Position numbers and translations under genes: made by a program. The notes under the pieces were generated by a model that did no database searches, had not been told where the DNA came from, and was given only the letters and a program-made list of their open reading frames with translations. Source: Seriola aureovittata (taxonomy: Eukaryota; Chordata; Actinopteri; Carangiformes; Carangidae). Taken from it: DNA of 64,000 nucleotides. Each line of letters begins with the position of its first letter. The stretch's first letter is position 1. Positions 11,801 to 64,000 of the stretch are shown here, piece by piece. The stretch spans positions 3,255,501 to 3,319,500 of the forward strand of contig NC_079368.1 in assembly GCF_021018895.1 (NCBI RefSeq). Reading direction: 5' to 3'.

Positions 11801-13446
11801 ACGTATAAGAAACGTGGCATTCCAAATAGAAAGGGAGGGTTCATAAAAACAAGAATCTAGACATTTGGGTCTCTAAGTTTCAACTCGGTCTTTAGGTCAA
11901 CTGATTCACACTTCTCAATGTCAAGTCTGCTGTTGGTGCCACTTAAGACAATACACTGGTAGCAATTACATGTTCAAAAGTTCACTTGAAGCGGCAATCA
12001 TACAAAATAAGGCAGCCAGAGCTCTTTTGAGATTGTCAGGAGACCCTGTTCTCACCTTGCAGCTCATTACCCGAGAGGGAAGGTGTTGGTTACATGGTAA
12101 GTTTAGACGATTCCCAGAAGACAACACCAATACCTCTGTGTAGCATTACAACGCAGGCAGCCGCCAAGTATGAGTCAGATTTTTATAGTAATTGCAGCGT
12201 AAATGCAGAGGAGAGAGGAAGTAGGCAGAACAGAGGCCTACGCACTTACAAGTGTCTGGAGAAAACAGCAGGTGGATTTGCTGTAAAGGCGGCCAAGCCT
12301 CCACACCACACAGGGGTTAGGCTAATAAACAGTAGGCCACCAGTACCCAGCATGTTAAAAACCTCATGAACAATGACTAGCATCTAACCTCTCCATCTGG
12401 ACCCAGTGAGAATAGCAGCGCAGGAGGGAGGCCCCGCAGGGGAAGAGCCATAAAGAAAATTGATGGGTCTCATGGCGTAGTGCGAGTTAAGTCACAAAAA
12501 AAAAAAAAAAAAAAATTGAGATTGCATTGTCTGCGCTACAACTGACCCAATGAGCACTGCTGTTCGCTCAACATTCGTTTTCACCATATCTTGGTGTCAA
12601 AGTCGGAAATTGGTTTTGGTTGAGCAAACAGACTTTTTTTTGGTGCGGTATCAGTCAGACATGTCAACTCTGGCTCCAAATCACTCTGGCGGTTCTGTGA
12701 GTGTGATAGGGCTCAGCCTTGGCACAGCACTCTCTCTGAGTATCCAGATAAGTGTTTCTGCCAGTATCTCAGATCCAGCCTCCCCGTCCGCCTTATCAGC
12801 CATGAGCACACTTACCCCCACCACTCCCCCGCTATCTGTGTCATCGGATCCAATGGGGTCACAGCGGAGAGCCAATAAGCATAGCTTCGGTTTGATGAAA
12901 CCAATCTTTTTTTTCCTCCATCAAAAACAGTGTATTCCCCATTTCATCTCTGTTTACCATGTGGGAAATAATGATAACAGAGAGAATTGCAGTGAAAGTA
13001 TTGATATGCTTTATTGATTTCACGTCACTGCCTTCAGTCAGATTTTATTTTTCAGAGCAATAGAACTGAGGGAAACCTTAGACAAAGGTTGAATATAATA
13101 ACTGTACCTACATCTAATTATATGTTACTTCTTAATTTACACTCATCAATGCAACAATAATTAGCCTGGCTAGCTTGAATCCTAATTAATTCCTAGAATA
13201 TGAATTGTCATTTTCAAAATTGTCACTGCAATCTCCATCTTTCAAGTCATTTTGTTGAGATGAGTAAAAAAGAATAATCTGCCAGTGTTTTGAAAATATT
13301 TGAAAATATTTGTAATTTAATATTTTTCCCGTTTGTTTGAAGACAGTAAGACCTGGAAGTACTGATAATTGATTTTGGCCACTTGGGGGCAGCAGAACAA
13401 TATGTTAACATATTGTCACCTCATAAAGTGGCTGTACATGACGTGT

Positions 13447-13672
13447 TTAGAGTTGCAACAAATGATTATTTTCATTAGTGATTAATTATTAATAGGCAAT
13501 TGTTCTCTTAATAATTTGATTCAAGTTTGATGTGTAACATATTAGAAGATAAGCACAAGATGATTAGACATTCACAATTTTTTTTTTGTATGGAAAATGA
13601 TGTGAAAAATGAACTGCTATGAATTCATTTCCTCATGATTGACTAATCAGTTAATCAATTCAGCTTTAAACA
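13447..13672. mobile_element. hAT-like element, second copy of family
   Basis: The left end 'tagagttgcaacaaatgatt' and right end 'gactaatcagttaatcaatt' resemble the same GCTGCAAC/ATTAATCG family as 7988-8243. The internal sequence is more eroded. No target-site duplication was identified. Confidence 0.45.
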
Positions 13673-16250
13673 TGTTAACGAACTGGTGCCTATTTACACA
13701 AAGAGACAGAGAAGAGCTGCCTGCTGCTGCTGCTGGAAATGATAAGATGACAACAGTGGGAAATAAAACATGGTGAGGTGGCGATCTGCCATTGTTTCAT
13801 AATTTAAAGCATGTTAATTAATCAATTTATGAAGCTGGTTCCCGTTACCGCGGAAATGACAGACTCTTGAGCCCAGGCCATATCTGTTATGGCCAGGCGT
13901 GTCAGTGTGCTGCTGACCTGCTGAACCTCACCTGCCTTTGAAATATGCATCTGTCAGAAGCTGAAAGACTTTCCAGAGGAGCAGACTGAGCGGAGGCTTG
14001 TCTGCCAATTAGCTGTGTCCTAATGTCACGGGCCTGACCACATCACTGCCACACTCCGCTTCAACCGATATCTCGCGCTCATACGCCTCGTATCACCTCC
14101 CCGTTCCTCCCCACAATGAAATGAGTTGATAATGATTGCTACTCAGTCTGGTTTTCTAATACTGCATCTCTTTTGGCCGTTAAGTGAGCGGTTTGCGTCT
14201 TTATTATGCCGTCTGGGTTTTGTGAAGCACAGCAAGGGCCACATCGGTCATAAAAGGCGGAGAGAGAAAGATGTGCCGTGTGTGTTCCAGAGCATGAGGT
14301 GATAAAATTTGAAAAACCTTTTCTGAGAAGCAGCAACAACTATACCATCGATCACGCGTCGAGCAGTTAACTCAAGCTATATGCCTCTTCCTGGAAATTC
14401 ATTTCTGTGTTTGATGATTATAACTCACAGGCATAGTGCTGTCCTCAGCTATTCACTATCTATCTGGCCATGACCTTGGTGGAGATACAGTATCCAAATC
14501 AATATTCACCTGCTCCAGCTCAGGACATACGTGGGAGGTTTCTTTCACCTTGTAGGCAAGTTGATTATGATGAATATCTTCATCATCAGATCTGTGGCTC
14601 TGTGGGATATTAGATAGCTCTTCAAAAAAAATACCTTTATTTCATGACTCTTTACATGGAAGCGAGTGTCTGTCACTGAGGCCAATTTCCTGGTCATTTT
14701 CCCATGTTATAGTGTGACAGCATCTCAAGGTGAAAAGAGCCCCAGACAATAACCCTTCATTCAGTCCTTATACAGCGACCCAGATTTGGATTCTGTACCA
14801 AAGAAGGCAAGCTGAGTTTTTGTCATGGGTGACCTACAAAACTAAGCAAGCTTGATAAATTCTTCAGAAATGAAAAGAAAGCGTGTGTGCATCCTATCAG
14901 ACCTGTTTAACATACAGTCCTGGGACTTGAGTTGTAGTTGTGGTCATTGAATATTTACAGCTTTTACACACCAAGTGGGGCACACTGCTTCATTATTCAG
15001 TTTGTTTGTTGTCGCGTTTACAGATGGATGCTGCGGCATCTGTTCACACTGCTGCCATTATCCACTGACTGTTAACAAATCTCGCTCTTTTCATTTCGTC
15101 AAAAGCCCTGACTGCATTTCCACGTTTGGTCTACTTGTACACACTTTGCTGTTGAACACAATGATAGACGGGTCACACACTTCATTTTCTTTTTCTTTCT
15201 TGTCCTAAACAAATGACATTTTCTCTTCAAAACAGCCGTATAGCCGTATTGCTGACTGACATGTTTTCTGTTCTCGGACCTGCCATATGGTCCGAGTCTC
15301 AGCAAAGGTGAACCACAGTGATTAAGTTTGTCAGCATGTGGTCCTCCTGGATGAATTTTAAAGAAATCCTGACTTCCGCATAAGATGTCTGCAATCGTCT
15401 CCAGACAGAAAGTCTTCTCATCAATCTCTCAATAAACTGAAAGTAAAACCTGCGAGAGGCGGAGGAAAAAAATAACACTGGTAAAGTAATCATCCATCCA
15501 GGATTTATTTATTTCAATTTAAACTGGACTGTCCAAGTGGAAACGAGATCAATTCTGAGTGACAGACCACTATAATAAGACAGATCTTTGCATGCCATGC
15601 TGGACTGGAGGTATCCAGTAGCTTATGGGGATTTGTGCTGACTGGACTGTCCTGGTTTTACTCTTATCTTGATCCTCTTGGTCCTCCTTTGTGTGAAATA
15701 AATACATTCTCTTGATTCACTCAAGGATTATGGTTTTAGACTCACACAACATGGCAGGGAAAAAAAGACACAACATCTAGGGACATGCTGGAAAACACTT
15801 CAAGTTCCTGCAAGGATGGAGGTAGTTGCTGCTGCTTGAGCTGGTTCTAGGTGCGATGGTTTTTACATTACACTAATGGGAAAATCAGGGATGTTAGAGA
15901 GGCAAGGATTATGTAAGGAGACGCTTCTGTGGATTGTAAATTTTAGACTCTTTGAGTGGATGCCTCTGTTTCTTTTGGACTGCACACATGGAGGAGTGTC
16001 AACTTTTGTCAAAGGAGGTTTGTGCAGCCATTAACATGCATTTTAGCTGCATGTTGCACACACAATGTACAGTGATCTGATGCTTTTACATGCTTGCAAC
16101 ATGCTTCACCAGGCTGCACCAGAGCAAACACATCTGTTACATTCATGTGGCTTTTTTCTTTTAATGAAGACATTTTTCTTTTCCAATCCATCAGCTTGTT
16201 TGATGCTCAGGTACACAAGTTGTGTTGTTGATATTTGGGGAGATTGTTAA

Positions 16251-16800
16251 AATGAGCCCGTAGGTCGTCTGTGCAGCAGGTTATTATGACCCATAGTTAC
16301 GTTTTGTTGCTAGGCGACATCTAGTGGCTGTAGTAATTATGACGAGAACAAAAGGAAAAGTGCGGTGACGCAGTATAAAGCGATAAAGTCAGCATCAGGA
16401 GGAGGTTGTGGTGGATGGATGGGTCAACGAAACACAAGAATATGACACAGGAGAGCGGTGTTCGATTCCCATGTGGAAGTAGCAGTTTATGTTGTTTCTA
16501 TTTTCTATGACCGTTTGATACATTTTACCATGTTGTTATTATTTTAACCATGACAACAAAATTCATTTAATGTTGAGGAAGTAGTTATTTTAACCCAAGT
16601 AGTTTTATTGCCTAAACCTAAACCAAGCCATGACTATTATTATAGTAACCATGGCGACAAACGTAGGTCCAACACTCTCGATACAGTTGGCGTGTTTATT
16701 GTCGTAACCATGAAAACCAAGGCAACACTCCTATGGGTCGTATCAGACGGGTGAACAAACGACGTACGTTGGTTCAGGTTGGAGGACTGGTTGGATTTGG
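16251..16800. repeat. Dispersed repeat with B-box-like motif
   Basis: Phrases such as 'gttgctaggcgacatctag' and 'tgttcgattcccatgtgg' look like a dispersed fish repeat. The TGTTCGATTCC at about 16459 is one base from a pol III B box, but no convincing A box was found. Boundaries and class are uncertain. Confidence 0.35.
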
Positions 16801-17848
16801 GAGTTCATAACACCTTTCTGTGTGTGTGATCTTTCTCTAACCTCAACCAAGTAGTTTGAGTTGCAGTTCAGAAAACTGTCATATGAACCATTTCAGCAGT
16901 GGTCAAATATATTTTATATAACAGAAAACACTATTATGAGTCAATTTTGAATGACAAAAAATTGTGTATTTAAATCTGATTTGTTGACTTGTTGGTTGTG
17001 ACGCATGATCCGTGAGCTTGGGAATATGAAGACCACAATGAATTGGTTTTCAGGGTTGGGGTTAAGGTCAAGGGTTGGCTGTTTGCAACAATAGCATAAA
17101 ATGAATTGAACATTTCTGACAGTGAGAGGCCTAATCACTTTTGAAACGGACCCCCAGTAGAGCTTTAAAGCATTTCCAGCTCTCACTGTGAGACGTATAA
17201 AACTTAAAGTGTTTCCCGAGCACAATATGTGTATGTGCCAGCAGGTTTCCCCTGATAAAATTCTCCTCACATTTGACCACAAGGCGGGCAACAAGCTTTG
17301 TTGCTGTTTGAGAAGCTAACTATAGAGCAAAACCAAGTGAGGGAATTACAAAGCAGCAGCAGTCAGATTGTATCAAGTCCATGTCTGTGGTGCCAGCAAC
17401 CAGCTGCATTAGCATAATGCCAGGGCCACAGGGTGCCCATGAAGGAAGTCCAAACAGAGGGATCAGCTCTGCGTTTCTCAGGGTCACACTCAGATTCTCT
17501 TATTGTGATTGTTGTGGCTTCACATTAAAGATTAGTAGATGGCGGCGAAGGGGGAGAAAAGGTCAAATCAAACAATTTCTCAAGACTCTGTGGAAGTTTC
17601 TTCTCTTAATCTATTTCTGAATGAAGCTGAGTTTTGCCAGAGCCACAGATTCTCAGACAAAGCCTGCTTTGGTCTCTCAGGGTTGCCTCGCTCAGAGGTC
17701 CATGTGGAGAGCAGCCACCCTTCAAAGTGGGAAAGCCAACCATTCGGCCAAAACTAAAACCTTAACAGCAACTCAAAGCAATTTTCTGCCTATTTTGTGA
17801 TTTAATCCCTGGTTTGTGATGCTTGGGCACAGTGGTGTGTCTGTATTG

Positions 17849-17874
17849 GTGTGTGTGTGAGTGTGCGTGCGTGC

Positions 17875-17905
<31 letters not shown>
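17849..17905. repeat. (TG)n microsatellite
   Basis: A TG run with GCGTGC interruptions, in intron 1. Confidence 0.9.
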
Positions 17906-19424
17906 GCCGTGTCAGTGTGACATAGCGTGTTAGCGAGTGAGGGGGAGGTTCTTTCGGATCCCTGAGGGGCCAGATCCTCAGCGCTCCCATCAGCAAGCTA
18001 CATTAGCACTTTTACAGTCTACCCATCATTGAAGCGCTCATCCCTTCCTGTCTAATCGGGGGATGAGGAGGGCTGGGTGGGAGGGTGGGTGGGGTGAAGC
18101 CGTGGGATCCCTCCAAGCTGAACTCATCTGTCTGCTTTCCTAATCACACGTCAGGCTGGGATGAGTAGACCAAGCATGTCTTCCTGGAATATTACCTGCT
18201 GACTGTCAAACCCCCCCCCCCTCCTTCCTGCACACATGAAAATGCCCAGCTAAGATGCCCCCGTGTTTCCACTCATCAGTGTGACTTAGTCAGGTAGTAG
18301 CAGAGGAAATGAAACCCCTTCATCCATATTCCAACACAGGCTTGGAATACGTTATATATGCCTGCAATCCTGCATTTTCATATCTGCTTATCCAGACATT
18401 TTCACGTTGGCTGCGAACAGCTACTCTTAACCTTTACAGATGCCAAAGCACACACTGGTTTTATTACAGGTAGGAAATGATAGTTGTCACGTCTGCACCG
18501 CACGTCCGTTGGGGTAAAAGTTGCAATATAAACTCTGAGACAGACACTTTGAAAAACAGGCAGACTTTAGCTGTGCTTGGAATCTATATTCATAATTTAG
18601 TTCTCCCCTTTGGTTCCAGTACAGTCCTCCATCAGCTTCCTACGTATAAATAACTGAAAATCTGATTATTAGAGAAACAAAATGCTTTAAGAATCAGCCC
18701 TGTTGTTCATAAATACACCTAACCTAACGTAACCGATGTAGAAGACGGGACAGACTCAGACTTACATGTAGCTAGGGGCATACCTTCAACCAACCAGCGT
18801 ATTTAATTTAACGCTAACATCAAACAGCAAGTAAAAACATCTGGTTTAAAGGTTGGCTTCTGTGCCCCTACCTCAGCACATTTTTCCAGCAGACCTTTTA
18901 AAAGAATCATGTCTCAGAAGGTGGGAGCAATAAGAATCATGTTACAGTACTAAAAGAAAAACCTAGTGGCTGTCAAGAGAGCAGTCCGGGAATGCTGACC
19001 TGCCCATTTGCAGGTAGCACAAAAGGTCTTTGCACAAACACAGATGGTAAAGTATACGCTGGTATTAATCTGTCAGCTTGGGTTGCGGGTCTGGACTGTG
19101 GCGTAAAGAGGAGGCTCCCCACCATGCAGGTGTTGTTTGTGGCAACCTGTCTCAACATGATCGGAAAAAGAAAGCTTCAGATCTCCAAGGTCACATGCCG
19201 TCCCCGCAGTAATTGCTGCTCTTGGTGCTCGAATTGTGAAAAAAAAATGCCCCAATGTCATCCATTAAGTGTGTGTCTACTCCACTGGGAGCAGAGGGGC
19301 TAAAATGGGTCAGAAGCAGCAACAGGATTGGAAGTGGTCTTTTGTGGGGGGCAACAGAAGAAGGTTAATTGCTTTTTAGTGGGATACTGTAATATTTCAC
19401 GCCAGCTATAGTCCATGGTGTGGA

Positions 19425-19428
<4 letters not shown>

Positions 19429-19470
<42 letters not shown>
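19429..19470. repeat. (TG)n microsatellite
   Basis: A 42-bp TG run about 160 bp before the exon 2 acceptor. Confidence 0.95.
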
Positions 19471-19471
<1 letters not shown>

Positions 19472-19719
19472 TGGAAATATGTTCGATCGATCCCAAATGG
19501 CAAGGGCAAAGCAGAGAAGTGAATATCAAACAGGATTCTGTGTGAATTCCTCTGTTTTATGTGGCTATTTGCTATTTTCCACACATGTGAACAATTAAGA
19601 GTAAAACATGAATCTTCCTCCTTCTAGGACTCAAGACAAGAACAACAATTTGACACTTGAATAGACTTTTCTCCACACGGCTGCTACTTCATCAGAAGCT
19701 GCAGAGCCAGGCCGTCATC

Positions 19720-63749
<44,030 letters not shown>

Positions 63750-64000
63750 ACCATCCAGAAAGCTCCACCACCACCACTAACAACAACACTGCTACTACTC
63801 TGTCTGGACTCCCCATAAACCACCCCGACTCCCACACCCACCCACCCACCCACCTACCTACCCACCCACCCAGCAGCTACCAAAGCCACTGCCAAGAGCC
63901 CTGCTGCCTCCACACAAAACCTTCCTCCCTCCCTTTTTTCTCAGAAATCAGCCTCGACTCCGTAACCCCCCCTTCCCCCTGTGATACGGTTGTGGAAATA
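63750..64000 (+). other. tnc: tnc 3' UTR (partial)
   Basis: Unusually C-rich sequence with CCACCA runs and a (CCCA)n block at about 63837-63871. No AATAAA was seen before the window ends, so the polyadenylation site is beyond the edge. Confidence 0.75.

Larger units (their letters stand above)
7761..19627 (+). other. tnc: tnc intron 1
   Basis: A roughly 12-kb intron between the putative first exon and the ATG exon. It contains two hAT-like elements (7988-8243, 13447-13672), a facing TG/CA microsatellite pair (8602-8884), a dispersed repeat at about 16251-16800, an A-run near 12498-12515 and TG repeats at 17849-17905 and 19429-19470. No coding exon was recognised. Long first introns often hold enhancers, but none can be named here. 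Confidence 0.5.

Noticed and set aside
16459..16469. B-box-like motif as a possible tRNA gene
   Set aside because: No A box at suitable distance and no cloverleaf could be drawn by eye; taken as part of a dispersed repeat.
19657..19719. In-frame upstream extension of the tnc frame from a TTG codon
   Set aside because: Not an ATG. The ATG at 19720 has A at -3 and opens a proper signal peptide like that of human tenascin-C; the extension would bury it.

Overview
The window is vertebrate genomic DNA. Its style points to a ray-finned fish, probably a percomorph: AT-rich introns, many (TG)n/(CA)n and (ATCT)n microsatellites, and many short non-autonomous DNA transposons and tRNA-derived SINEs that look like familiar teleost families. 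The only protein-coding gene I can support is a complete, plus-strand tenascin-C gene (tnc). It is split into many exons, so single open frames show only fragments of it.

Layout. 1-7380 is upstream intergenic DNA with dispersed repeats, one of which carries a perfect oestrogen-response-type palindrome, and an (ATCT)n array. About 7380-7760 is the likely promoter and non-coding first exon, ending in a consensus splice donor. A 12-kb first intron follows. Coding starts at 19720 in exon 2 and ends at 63749 in exon 23; the 3' UTR runs off the right edge. I placed 22 coding exons by splice sites, reading phase and similarity to tenascin-C. Their lengths add to 5079 nt, a continuous frame of 1692 codons plus stop.

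Protein. In order: signal peptide, furin-like site, cysteine-containing coiled-coil assembly domain, a partial EGF plus 12 complete EGF repeats of exactly 31 residues in one exon, ten fibronectin type III (FN3) domains (constant 1-5, two variable-region domains of which the second is D-like, constant 6-8), and a C-terminal fibrinogen-like globe. This is a secreted hexameric matrix glycoprotein. The exon pattern matches the tetrapod gene (FN3 domains 1, 3, 5 and the variable ones in single exons; 2, 4, 6, 7 and 8 each split in two), but the variable region and the EGF array are shorter than in human.

Points of most interest: the RGD integrin site of FN3-3 is replaced by TGE and the neighbouring alpha9beta1-type site is altered; UG repeats take the place of the polypyrimidine tract at two splice acceptors and CA repeats lie just after two donors; several DNA transposons with clear terminal inverted repeats, one with a 7/8 target-site duplication, sit in the introns; and two LINE 3' tails in opposite orientation each end in a tetranucleotide repeat. 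I found no evidence for a wholly new biological system. Exon 1, the promoter and most repeat family names are inferences.
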